From Russula earlei (taxonomy: Eukaryota > Basidiomycota > Agaricomycetes > Russulales > Russulaceae): a stretch of DNA of 36,468 bases. The translations under genes were made by a program, and so were the position numbers. The notes beneath the pieces were generated by a model, which saw only the letters and a program-made list of their open reading frames with translations, made no database searches and was not told the origin of the DNA. This document shows, one piece after another, positions 19,677-30,366 of this stretch. Position 1 is the stretch's first letter; each line of letters starts with the position of its first letter. The stretch is from assembly GCA_025769875.1 (NCBI GenBank), contig JAGFNK010000522.1:1-36468 (forward strand), written 5' to 3'.

Positions 19677-22600
19677 GAACACCTAAGTTGACGGCCTGGG
19701 TTAGGAAGAATAGTGTGTTGCAAGTGTACAAGAGAAGACTGAATGCTATGAATATTCCATTCACTTTCATCACTGCACACATGACGGCCGAGGAATCTGC
19801 TCTACTGGACAGTGGAGCAACAGAGAACTTCATCAATCACTCAGCTTGGAAAAGACTGAAGATTGGGAAACAAGAACTACATGAACCCATGGTAGTACAA
19901 AACGTCGACGGAACCAAGAATAAGCAAGGGGAACTCACCCATTACTGCTGGCTTCGCATCCGATATAAGGAGAAGGAGAGCTTGCAAAAGTTCTATCTCA
20001 CAGATTTAGGAATGGATCAGGTCATCCTGGGATATCCCTTCCTATATGAGTTCAACCCCACCATCAACTGGAAAAAAGGACAGCTGATGGAAGGAGCGGT
20101 ACAGATTGAGACTGCTCGATACAAGTACCTGGATCTCTATGTTGCAAATATCCAAAAGCGAGCAAGAGATGAAAACCAACAATTGAAGAAAGGGGAAGCC
20201 ATTTACCTACAAAAGACAACTATTGCTCGGAAGTGGGCCCAGCAGTCAATTGAACCACAAGAAAGAGAGGACCCCCTTGCCAATGTTCCAAAGCAATTCC
20301 ACCACTTTGCAGATGTCTTCTCAGAAGAGAAGTCCCAGAGGTTTCCACCACCAAGGGAACCAGATATGCAGATAGAGCTGTTGCCTGATGCACCAAAGGA
20401 GCTAAACTGCAAAGTGTACCCCCTAACATGAGATGAACGAGAATACCTCAAGAAATTCCTAGCCAATGAAGTAGAAAAGCGATACATCACTCCAGGTCCA
20501 TCCAGCTACACATCTCCAGTGTTCTTCATTGGCAAAAAGGACAGCAAGGAGAAGAGGATCATTGTAGACTATCGACGACTAAATCAGTGGACCAGACAAG
20601 AAAATGAACCTTTACCACATCTGGAACAAGAGGTGGAAAGACTTCGAGAAAAAAAGGTGTTCTCCAAGTTTGATATACGATGGGGATACAATAATGTGCG
20701 ACTGGCAGAAGGAGATCGCTGGAAGGCAGCCTTCAAGACGCCATATGGAACCTACCTGCCCAATGTCATGTATTTCGGGCTCAAGAATGCGCCAGCCTTC
20801 TTTACTAGGCTGATGAGAAGAGACTTCGGCGACTGGCTAGACTAATGGGCAGAATACACTGTCAACTATCTGGGTGACTTTGGAATTGCCATGGGGGACA
20901 GTCCCGAACAACTAGAAATCCACGAGCAATGTATCAGTGAACTACTCATGCTGATGCAAAAGAAGTCATACTTCCTGAAACCCAAGAAGTGCCAGTTCAT
21001 GGTGCAAAAACTAACCATGCTGGGATGGGACATAGATGAAGGGAATATGAAGATTGAGGCCTCCAAGGTCCAAGGAATCACGGACTGGCCTAGGGAAATC
21101 AAGGATGTACACGAAGTATGCAAAGTCATGAGAGTCCTCAGTTACAATAGGGCTTTCATTTGAGGGTTCAGTCAGATTGCTTGACCCATTATTGCCTTGA
21201 CAAAGAAAGGGGTGCCATTTGAATGGACCCAAGAATGCAAAGATGCTCTGGAACAACTTATTCAGATAGTATCTTCTGACCCCATCCTGCTCCATCCTGA
21301 TGAGGAGCGACCCTTTGAACTGGAAGTAGATGCATCCAATTAAGCTATTGGAGCAGTACTATTCCAGAAGGACGAACAAGGAAAGAGGAGGCCAATAGGT
21401 TACTTCTCAGCAGCCTTGAAACAAGCAGAAAAGAACTACGACATATGGGACAAAGAGTTCTTAGCCATGGTGCCAGCCTTGAAGCACTGGAGACACCTGC
21501 TCATGGGAGCAAAGCATAAGGTGGTGGTCTATACAGACCATGTGAACCTGTTGCATTCCCAACACCCTCAGTGAATAAACGGTCGAGTAGCAAGATACAT
21601 TACCTTCTTGGCAGATTTCAACTTAGAACTGAAACACCAGGCAGGAGCAAGGAATAAAGCAGATGCCCTGTCTAGGAGACCTGACCTTGACAATGGACAA
21701 GGGGATAAACAAGAAGTGGTCGTGCTACCTGACCACCTTTTTATTTGAGTAATGCATACTACTGCATTGGAAGAACAGATAAAGAACCAACAAGGGGAAG
21801 AAAGACACCGATTAAAGTTACTTGATTGGGTACAAAGACACTGACTGGAGAAGTGACATAGCTTATGGTGGAAGAATGAAGCCTTGGTGGTTACAGGTGA
21901 CGAAGGGACCCACAGGATGTTAATGGAACAGTATCATGACAGTCCCACAGCAGGACACCCAGGGAAAGCTAAAACATTACTGGGAATGATGCGATACTAC
22001 TGGTGGCCCACCATGAGACGCTTTGTTGACCGATATGTGGAAGGATGTGCAATTTGCCAAAGTAACAAGTCAAACACTCATCCAAGTCGACCTCCCCTGT
22101 ATCCCATACCACCAGAAGAAGGGGCTACTCCCTTCTCGACTGTCAGCATGGATTTTGTGGTCAAATTGCCAAAGTCGAAAGGATATGACAGTATATTGAC
22201 TGTCACTGACCACGATTGTACTAAAGGCATCATCTTGCTTCCTTGCAAGGAAGAGATGGACACAGAAGAGCTAGCACAGCTCTACAAGGACAGAATATTC
22301 CCCTTTGTGGGAGTACCAAGCAAGATCATATCCGATCGAGACAAACTAATAAGTTCCAAGTTCATTAGGGAACTTTGCGACCAGCTGCATATCAAACAGA
22401 ATATCAGCACTGCCTACCATTCCCAGACAGATGGACAATCAGAAAGAATGAATCAGACGATGGAAACATCACTCAGGATCTTTTGCAACCACCAACAAGA
22501 TGATTGGGTGGACTGGCTGCCTCTGGTGCAATACACAATGAATTCTAACATTTCAGAGACAACCAAGCAGTCCCCTTTCTTCTTATGGATGGGCTTTACA

Positions 22601-24196
22601 CCCAAGGCACACCAGCCAAATTGGGGAAGCAAGATACCAAGAATAGACAATTGGAAAGTCCGAATCCAGGAAGTGAGATCACAGGCACAAGAAGCAATGA
22701 AGATCGCTTCCCTAATGTGGAAGCGAAGAAGTAGTTTCCAACCTTATCAGAAAGGAGAAAGGGTATGGCTCGACAGCACCAACCTAAAAACGACACATTC
22801 TACAGTGAAACTATGCCCAAAATGATATGGGCCCTTTGAAATCATGGAGGTGATCAGCCTGGTGACATACAGATTGGATCTCCCTAGCCGCTGGAGGATC
22901 CATAATGTGTTTCATGCATCCTTATTGACACCTTACAAGGAGACAGAGGAGCATGGGGCCAACTACACCAATCCAGAAGCAGAATTGGTGGAAGGAGAAG
23001 AGGAATATGAAGTAGCAACGATTTTAGGTTTGAGATGAACTGGAAGGAGGAAACAACTGGAGTATCAAGTCCATTGGGAAGGATACTCCAAAGCCCATGA
23101 CTCTTGGGAGCCAGTAGAGAACATCAAAGCGTCTAGACTAATAGAGGAATACCACAGAAAGAACCCTGCTGCCATACAGGTTATAAAAGTCCGGCAAAAG
23201 ATGCCCTCTACTTCCTCATCCCCATATCGTTGCTCACAAATGTCCCAAACTCCCACTAATGAAATCGTTCCCCAATCCGACCTCTCTGGTGCAGAGGGGC
23301 CACTTGAAATCACCACTCCTAATGCTTCCCTCCTCGCCTTCTTCCAAGGAATGGATGAACATAGCACTGGAGAGGGAGAAGCGGACATGCGTCCTCTCGA
23401 ATTTGGACCCCCAGCTGACCAAGTCGACACTCAGCCTGGGGACTGGGATGTGACGTCCCCTACCAGCACTCTTGACCAGGTTGCCCACCCTGGAGAGCCT
23501 TGGGTGTGATGGGATGCTGACAGACATCACACAGGGATTGACATCCCTGATGGTATGACTTGGGGCAACAAACTGGCCAGGTATGTGGCCTATGACATTG
23601 CCTTGGGAGAGCCAAGAGTGAGGAGGAAGAACGGAGAAGGCCATGCAGACTATGGCAAGATCCTCCAGGCCACCCCTTGCTACAACCTCTATAACTATGG
23701 CCAAGATGAACACGATTTAGACTGCTTCGACACAGAGAGGCAGTTCGAAGGGTGTGGGAGACAGACCCTCTACCTGCTAGGCGACTATGGGCTGCATGCA
23801 GAGCTTTACTGCCTAGACCACCTCTACACCCAACAAGAAATGTTGGAAGCTAACTATAAGGTGCTTGAAGAAGAGGAGAAGCAGCTGTGCTACAAGCTCA
23901 GCAAATACCTAGCCAAGAAGCGAGGAGTAGAGAGAGGCAGGGCTGAAGCCAAGGAGAGAATGGCAGCAGCCAAAGTATGCTCATGTTGCTGGGAGTTCAT
24001 TGAAGCAGGATGTAGCCAGGGAGAAACCACTCCAGGTATCTGGGCTGAAGAACTCCTCACCAACTACCGGGCTGGGCAGCCCATTCCCCCTTTACCCATC
24101 TTCGTCCCTCAGCTGCCTTTGGCAGACATTGCTCAGGGGTATGATACCTCTACCCCAGAACTAGTACCAGCCAGCCCTGCACCTACGACGGTGTAA
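19673..24196 (+). pseudogene. chromovirus pol polyprotein with chromodomain and long C-terminal extension
   Basis: One frame throughout. Protease ALLDSGATENF is near 19801-19833. Reverse transcriptase runs about 20500-21000, with SKFDIRWGY, but the active-site YLDD is YLGD at 20867-20878. RNase H acidic residues are in LEVDAS, NYDIWDKEFLAM and YTDHVNL. The integrase zinc region spans H...H...CAICQ (21935-22060), and its DDE residues are in MDFVVKLP, SDRDKLIS and TDGQSERMN. The chromodomain is at about 23003-23164 (YQVHWEGYSKAHDSWEPVENI). After a Ser/Thr/Pro linker, ~210 more residues include a charged helical stretch likely to form a coiled coil; its function is unknown. Stops are TGA at 20429, 21161, 21182, 21572, 21746, 21842, 21854, 22823, 23036 and 23507, and TAA at 20843 and 21341. 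Final stop TAA is at 24194. Confidence 0.92.
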
Positions 24197-24690
24197 GGCG
24201 GATTCCCGCTGGCCGTGGAGTCATGTGATTCGGGGGTATTGGTTGACTGCCGACATGATCCCCACGAAAACTAACTCCTACGCCTCACACGCCCCCCCAT
24301 CAAGTCTCTCCCCCTGCATTTCTCCCTATCTGCCTTTTTTTCCATTCCATTCTTTCCACCACCACCTCCCTTCACGCCTCGCGAGAACGTCGTCACCAGT
24401 TTCTCAGACAAAACTCGAAGCGCGGACGACGCCAAAGCCCTCTCTTTCATGCCTTTCCAGCCTACCTCCTCGCTCCATCGTCAACGACGTCACCAAAGCT
24501 CTCTCTTTCATGTTCTTCCAGCCCACTTCCTTGCATCCTCGTCGATCCCATCATCATTCGTCTAGACCTTTCGTCGTTTCCAAGCCCGCCCACTCGCGCC
24601 CTCAACGACCACGTCATCATCTTCCTTATCCTTTCATCGTTTCGCCGTCCGCCGCCTCGCGAACTCGTCGACCGTCTCGCACCCTCACTC

Positions 24691-24811
24691 TCGACCTCCT
24701 TTCATCGCGTAGCAATTCCACCCGCGCCGTCCAGCCCACTCTCGACCTCCTTTCATCGCGTAGCAATTCCACACGCGCCGTCCAGCCCACTCTCGACCTC
24801 CTTTCATCGCA
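24691..24811 (+). repeat. 51-bp tandem repeat, about 2.4 copies
   Basis: Units begin TCGACCTCCTTTCATCGC at 24691, 24742 and 24793. The period is exactly 17 codons in the open frame and gives TLDLLSSRSNSTRAVQP. The first two units differ by a single base in their compared part, so the duplication is recent relative to the element's decay. Confidence 0.9.
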
Positions 24812-25107
24812 TCGTCCCGCCGCGTCTACTAAGATGGATTTGTCCATCTTTCGCCGTCGTCACCGCAGTCAGATGCGAGGGCTCAGTGCCCCGATGACGC
24901 ACGATTACCGTTGCCAGAACTATCGTACGTTACCTCTCCGTCTGTTTTCAGCTATGAATTCTCCGACTGCCTTTGTTTTCTTTGACTCGTTTACTTCTGA
25001 TCGGTCTCGTTCACCTTACGCGTTTCGGATTCCTTACACAGACCTCGCTCCTCTAGTCACTGTTTGCATCTCTGGTACTCCCACTCCCCTTCGTAGTTCT
25101 CGCTCCG

Positions 25108-25115
25108 TATAAAAA
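25108..25115 (+). promoter_or_regulatory. candidate TATA box of an internal promoter
   Basis: TATAAAAA in the CpG-rich segment, 382 bp upstream of the 3' ORF ATG. It is placed so that a transcript from here could express the 3' zinc-knuckle ORF separately. Sequence match only. Confidence 0.35.
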
Positions 25116-26155
25116 GACACTAGTTACGCCTTGAAATAGGATTACCCTCTTCGCCCCAGAAGTGCCTCTCCCCTGTGTGCTGCTGTGAGTCAAATCGACG
25201 ACAACACATTCGACTTGACCGCGCCTTCCGGACCAAGCCTTCGCATTTCTTTTCGGTCTTCGCCAAACTTGGTTTCTCAGCCTCTAGATCTCCCGCGCTT
25301 CCGCCCGCGACGCATCGACGACTTCAAACGAATCTTCAAGCCGCGTCACGCCTGTGAAGCTGGAAAGTATTCTTGCTCTCCCTTAATTTCTTCTTTTCTT
25401 GGTCTCGACTGTCTTACGAATCTCACTCGCACGTCGCCCTGACGCGCTTCAACGGTGCAAGGGTATTCAGAGGAGGAGATCGACGTCCTCCAAACCATGT
25501 CTGGTATGTGCCTTTGAGGAGGGGCAGGATCGGAAGCGTCACCAAACCTCTCCCCCCAGAGCTCCATCTACTACCACTCCTATAGCAGCAGTGGAGAAGC
25601 ATCTACTGCAACAGCTGAGTTCATTCCCAAGCCTCAGCAGCTGAACATGATAGAAGGGAGGAGGAAGAGGAACTGATGCAAGTATTGTGGCGAGGTAGGA
25701 CACTTCAATAAGTACTGTCCATTGCCCCACCAGTATTGCCATGACCAATTGGCAGCAGACACTGCCTCACATTGCCTAGTGCCTCCCTATCATCGCTCCT
25801 ATGCACCTGTCAGATCATGCCCTTTTCACTGAGGATGGGAACTGGCACACCCAAGCAGGAAGAGGAAGTCCGACCAGGAGAGGGAGGACATTGCTAACCC
25901 ACGCATCCTGCAGGTAGCGAAAGGAGAAGGGTCCAAGACCTTTCAAGAACCTTTCACTATGACTCCTCTCCGCTCCGACACACCTCCAGTCAGGAGGTTA
26001 CCCAGGGACTCTGACAGACTCCCACATATCATGTCTCCTTCAGCCGTCGCTGAGGAGTCAGAGGCGATCGTGGCCTCAGCATTGGCTGCCTATGAGGCAG
26101 CAGAAGGAGGCTGATACACCTTCACTGCATCACCTCCTCCTCTTGATGATGATGG

Positions 26156-26984
26156 TGTTATGAACCAAGGCCAGGTACTGGCCATATATTGTCCTATCCC
26201 ACTCAAGAGAGACCTCTCTCACTTTGCTTTACCAACTCCCTTCCCTTTCCTGGGCTATCCCTCCTGCGGTGCAAGATATCGCTATTGCAAAGGCACCATA
26301 ACACGACCAGGCACCCATTTCCTAATCGGGTAATCATCGCGTGGCAACCACATGGTCACCCAGCCACCAAGAACCCAAAACAGCGGCACAAACTCCTAGA
26401 AACTGTTGCATAACTCATCTGACATCATCAAGGCTCCAATGACATCATGGCTGACTGAGCAACTCCACAGTGACCTCATAGGCTCACTAAGCACTCCACA
26501 GTGACATCACAATGATGTCATCGCTCCACAATGATCAGTAATGCGCTCAGTAAGCCTGAAACTTGACACAAGCAAGATTATGCCTCTGTAGTCCTATTGG
26601 ATGGTACCAAAGGGTCTAGAATAGTTCCAGTTCTTTGTAATCGACCCTGTACACTGTATATAAGCCCCAATGTAGCATGGCAGTCATCAGACTGTCCATT
26701 TGTGATACTCTCATCTTCCTGGCTACTCCCTCACAACCCCTCAGTTTAAAGACTCCCCTTGCTTCCAAGGTACTCTTCAATGACTGCCTTGTTTAAAGTC
26801 CTCTCGCTGCACTGGCCTCCAGTCTTCGCCTCTGTCTCCAGTTACACGTACCAGTCGCTATCTGGTACATTCTAGTCATTTGGCTCGTCCTCCTGTTCAA
26901 CACCGCCTACACTGCATACCATCTGTTCTGACCCTTGCCCACCTGCTCCTGAGTCCACACAGATCAGCAGTACGTGTCTTGACA
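26156..26984 (+). mobile_element. solo LTR, 829 bp, inserted in the 3' ORF
   Basis: It begins TGTTATGAACC and ends GTCTTGACA, the same length and family as 6374-7202. Flanks are GATGG (26151-26155) and GACGG (26985-26989), a 5-bp duplication in which one CpG has become TpG. It is younger than the chromovirus it interrupts. Confidence 0.88.
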
Positions 26985-27040
26985 GACGGCGTGGACCCAC
27001 CACTCGATTTTAGAATCGTTGGTGTGTGGGACCACCAATC

Positions 27041-27054
27041 TGAAGGAGGCGTAA
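27041..27054 (+). other. polypurine tract of the chromovirus
   Basis: TGAAGGAGGCGTAA lies immediately before the 3' LTR, in the expected position for plus-strand priming. The purine run is short and interrupted by C and T. Confidence 0.45.
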
Positions 27055-27674
27055 TGTTACTGAGTGGTTTGGGGTCCAGAAGATGCCGGAACACCTGAAC
27101 TATGGACTGCACCGTTTGCATCATGCATGCATCAGATCTTGATCGTTTATGTTCGTTGATATCGCGTTCGGAACGCGTTGATCGTATCTTTCCGAACATG
27201 TATTGAAGAAGCAATGAGTAGCATTGCTTCTGTCCCAGATGTTCCTGTACTGCCATGTACATCATTTCCTTGATTAGGAAAGTACTTATGACACTGAGAT
27301 TGCTACTAGGGAAGCACTTAATACTTCCAGCACCGAGATCGTTTACATAGAAGCAACCTCGCTTCTATGAGATGCATTTTGCTTCTATAGCACCGACCAG
27401 TACTACAGTAGCACAAACCTTATCCCTGTAGGGCTATATAAAGCCCCCAGTTGTAACAGTTGAGCCCTAAGCTCAACTTAGTTTGCCAATCCCAAACAGT
27501 TGACTCCTACCCCGTCTGCAGAGCCCCTCTCATCTTGTTGCCATACTCCAGAAGGATCTAACACTCCTTCCCCTCCACGAGTATTGCTTGCTTGACTCAA
27601 GCATATCTGCATTGGTAGGACGCGTTCATAGACGCAACCATTGATCTTATTTAAGGCACTTTGGAGCCTTAACA
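27055..27674 (+). mobile_element. 3' LTR of the chromovirus
   Basis: 620 bp, TGTTAC...TTAACA, identical in length to the 5' LTR. It keeps more CpG sites than the 5' copy, for example ACGCGT near 27174 where the 5' LTR has ACGTGT. A TATA box (CTATATAAAGCC) lies near 27433. Confidence 0.93.
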
Positions 27675-27679
27675 ACCAG

Positions 27680-27785
27680 CTCTGTCAGTTGTGGCAGCCA
27701 CACCCTCCACCCCATTCCCCATCTCACCCCAAGCCGCTTCTCATCATTGCCCTCTCATGTTGCTCATCATTGTCCTCCTCTTAGA
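27680..27785. other. Pro/Ser-rich flank resuming after the chromovirus
   Basis: Continues the pre-insertion sequence that ends at 16343. No gene is supported. Confidence 0.4.
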
Positions 27786-28203
27786 TGTGTTGAGATTATC
27801 ATTGATTTGGTGTGTTACCACTACCCTGGGATGTTGTGATGTAATCACAGCTCAGACACATTGACACATCAGTTACAAGGACCAGGCATCACTGGCTTAG
27901 CTCAGGTGCATGACATGCTGGATCATGCAGAACCAGCTCAGCTCATATGCTGAGATCTGTGTTACTCACAATGATAAGTTAATTGATGACAATTGGTAGC
28001 TACTAATGACTGATCCTTGTATGATCTTTGTTTCTTATTGATGGTAGCTACTTGCAGTGTACTTAGTGATGCTCTGGAGTACTTAAGAGCGTTGTATTTT
28101 GATAGATCACTTCAGTCTTGTCTTACACAATACTGAAATATCTTTTGATAGATCTTAAGGATCTTATCGTTGTTATCATAACCTGCGCCCATCTGCTTCA
28201 ACA
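27786..28203 (-). mobile_element. inverted fragment of the chromovirus ORF1-gag spacer
   Basis: Reverse complement of about 18045-18588, including the end of ORF1 (the GAAGCAGATGGGCGCAGG region) and the gag start region. It lacks about 106 bp lying between the two direct repeats seen at 18115 and 18221, consistent with deletion by repeat recombination. All ACGCGT motifs here have decayed. Confidence 0.8.
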
Positions 28204-28987
28204 CCTACTTAGTGGCAACCCTTTGGGCAATATAAGACAGTATTATAGGCTCCCTAAAGACCCTTTAGGATGACCCAAAGTGTTCTACAAGAGGCACTAA
28301 TGAAGATACTATAGGCCCTATAACGTGTTATTAGACTAACTCTAATACCCTTAGCATGAACTATAAGGCAATACTAAGGACCTTAATAGAAGTATTAAGA
28401 TCAACTCTAAGGACTCTAATAACACTATATAAGGGGCCTTATGGACAACTCTATTCCCTGGACCAAACCACAAGTCCTCAGATGACCAGCCCTAAACTAA
28501 CTAACAGTAAATGAATCAGGTGCTTTGCGTGTGTACTAAGCAATAAACATGTGGACACTAAAGGCTCTTACTCATCAATATGAGCCTACTTACTCAGCAG
28601 CTTACTGAGCATGACTGAGCATGCTCAGTAAGTGTACTCTGACTTCTTACTCATCCATCAATTGTGCTTGATAACAAGGGTATGACTTGTTCCCTATTTA
28701 GCAGTTCCCCTGTAGTATATAAGCGCTCAAATAAAGTAGCAGACAGTCCTCAGACTGTCCATCTGATTTGTGGCACTCTATTACCAGGGGTACTCCTTTA
28801 GGCCTATCTAGCACACTCTGGCTCTTTCCTTCCATGACCACCTCTCACAATCAGTACCAGTCCCACTCTGTTACTTGTTACTTGTTTGGACTGTACTCCT
28901 TGCCAACTTTGTCCTAGAACTCAGTTGACTCCTCTCCAAGCTCTTACCTTGCTCTTGAACTGGATTGTTCAACAGTGAGTCTCAACA
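28204..28987 (+). mobile_element. F3 LTR copy C, 5' truncated
   Basis: It starts within the LTR (CTTAGTGGCAACCC; about 175 bp missing) at the junction with the inverted fragment and ends GTGAGTCTCAACA. A TATA box (GTATATAAGCG) lies near 28715. Confidence 0.8.
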
Positions 28988-28990
28988 ATT

Positions 28991-29112
28991 GCTCCAGTCA
29001 AGAAGGACAAAGACAAGGCCAAGATCAAATGCTATTATTGTCAGAAACCTGAACATAAGTCTCTGGAGTGCAGAAAGAAGAAAATGTTGAAAATAGGGGG
29101 CACAGTTTATGT
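28991..29112 (+). pseudogene. Copia gag zinc-knuckle fragment
   Basis: The frame APVKKDKDKAKIKCYYCQK continues PEHKSLECRKKK: a basic tract plus a CX2CX4HX4C knuckle of Copia Gag type. Only this piece is left, between an F3 LTR and a copy of the chromovirus spacer. Confidence 0.65.
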
Positions 29113-29455
29113 GATAACAATAAGATCCTCAAGATCTATCAAAAGATATTGTGTAAGACAAGAGTATAATTCAGTAATACCTATCAAAAGATATCTACAA
29201 TGTGTGATTAGATGCAATAGATAAGATAGGACACAATATGTACTCACTTCAGCATTGTGTAAGACAAGACTGAAGTGAACTATCAAAATGTGACACTCTT
29301 AAGTACTCCAGAGCATCCCTAAGTACATTGCAAGTAGCTACTATCAATCAATAACAAGGATCAGTCATTATTAACTACCAATGTTCATAAATTAACTTAT
29401 CATTGTAGCCAATGCAGATCTCAGCATATGAGCTGAGCTGGTCCACATGATCCAG
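29113..29455 (+). mobile_element. partial copy of the ORF1-gag spacer repeat
   Basis: Matches 18070-18435 in direct orientation, including both direct repeats (CAGTATTGTGTAAG-like and CAGCATTGTGTAAGAC). It ends abruptly near the first decayed ACGCGT. No target-site duplication was identified. Confidence 0.7.
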
Positions 29456-30071
29456 TGTGTGAAGAAGTTGTTGCTGACCCTACTGAAATCCCTTTTGGAC
29501 TCAGTGCTTGGCAAGCAAAGGAACAGAAATTCAAACATGCATTCACAGACTGTGCTGAATGAGAACTCACACAAGATCAATTGCAAGAGCTCAAAACGAA
29601 AGACAACAACCTAGATGAATACATTGCCAAGTTTGAGTTGCTTGCCAGATGCAGGTCACTCTACACAAATGACCCAATGGTCATGCAACTCTTTGCATGT
29701 GGCCTGCCCAAACCCCTAGTGGAAGCCATCATCAGTCAGGAAGACCCTACCACCTTTCAAGAATGGATTTCTGGTGCACAAAAGCAACACTGAATCTGGA
29801 TGCACAAATGCACAGTCCTGATGGTTCATGCTAACACACAGACCAGAAACACAATCCAAACTGCCCATGGGCTTGCCTCTCTGCTTGGGGAACACATGCA
29901 AACAATCTGACCAGTGGGACAGCACCATACATGCGACTCCCACCATACAATCCAAATGCTATGGACACCAGTGCTGGTGCTGCATGCAAGGCCATCACCA
30001 AAGCAGATAAAGAAAAACATTGTGCCAAAGGCAGATGTTTCCACTGTTCAAAAAAAACAAGGTCACCTTGC
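29456..30071 (+). pseudogene. Gypsy gag fragment cut in its zinc knuckle
   Basis: The frame reads PTEIPFGLSAWQAKEQKF, a TGA at 29560 in Arg context, then ELTQDQLQELKTKDNNLDEY, FELLARC and LFACGLPKPLVEAII, a typical Ty3/Gypsy Gag capsid segment. After frame changes near 29790 and 30050 it reaches LPPYNPNAMDTSAG and GRCFHCSKKQGHLA, where an LTR of the chromovirus family (30072) cuts the CCHC knuckle before its last Cys. No pol follows. Confidence 0.75.
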
Positions 30072-30366
30072 TGTTACTGAGTGGTTTGGGGTCCAGAAGA
30101 TGCCAGAATACCTGAACTATTGACTGCACTGATTGCATCATGTGTGCATCAGATCTTGACTGTTTATGTTCCTTGATATTGCATTCAGAATGCATTTATC
30201 ATATCTTTCCTTTGATATGTTTAAGAAGCAATGAATTGCATTGCTTCTGATCCAGATGTTCTTGTACTGTCATGTACAACATTTTCCCTGATCAAGAAAG
30301 TGTCATGAAACATTTCCCAGAGAGGGCCCTTGAATGACCCTTCCTTATGAGAGGAAACCCAGCCTC

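Larger units (their letters stand above)
24197..25496 (+). other. CpG-rich segment with TATA box inside the chromovirus
   Basis: CpG is frequent here (many TCG, CGA and CGTC words), in contrast with the CpG-poor sequence on both sides. A frame of 295 codons (24225-25112) is open, Ser/Pro/Arg-rich and without a known domain; it probably reflects composition. TATAAAAA at 25108-25115 is followed by pyrimidine-rich sequence and then the 3' ORF start at 25497. Possible readings are an internal promoter plus 5' untranslated region for the 3' ORF, or captured host DNA. No splice sites are certain. Confidence 0.5.
25497..27098 (+). pseudogene. 3' accessory zinc-knuckle ORF, interrupted by a solo LTR
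   Basis: It starts at ATG 25497 (MSGMCL). A CCHC knuckle CKYCGEVGHFNKYC is at 25677-25718, followed by more Cys/His pairs (CPLPHQYCHD, HCLVPPYH, CPFH) and a basic/acidic tail with RKRKSDQERED. TGAs at 25515, 25674, 25830 and 26112 all fall where Arg fits. At 26155 the 829-bp solo LTR cuts the frame; beyond it the same frame resumes (GVDPPLDFRIVGVWDHQ) and ends inside the 3' LTR at 27098. LTR plus duplication is 834 bp, a multiple of three. Position and domain match the ORF at 15-1292. A role in RNA binding is inferred from the knuckle only. Confidence 0.65.
16344..27674 (+). mobile_element. full-length Ty3/Gypsy chromovirus, 11.3 kb, TSD ACCAG
   Basis: Two 620-bp LTRs (16344-16963, 27055-27674) begin TGTTAC and end TTAACA. 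The direct repeat ACCAG flanks the whole unit (16339-16343, 27675-27679). Inside, in order, are ORF1, a non-coding spacer, gag, pol (protease, reverse transcriptase, RNase H, integrase, chromodomain and a C-terminal extension), a CpG-rich segment, and a 3' zinc-knuckle ORF interrupted by an 829-bp solo LTR. By eye the LTRs differ at about 27 sites of 620, nearly all transitions. Every coding region carries stops, so the copy is not autonomous now. Confidence 0.93.

Noticed and set aside
24225..25112. 295-codon open frame as a gene
   Set aside because: Ser/Pro/Arg-rich, no known domain, and explained by CpG-rich composition plus a tandem repeat. Kept only as a described segment.
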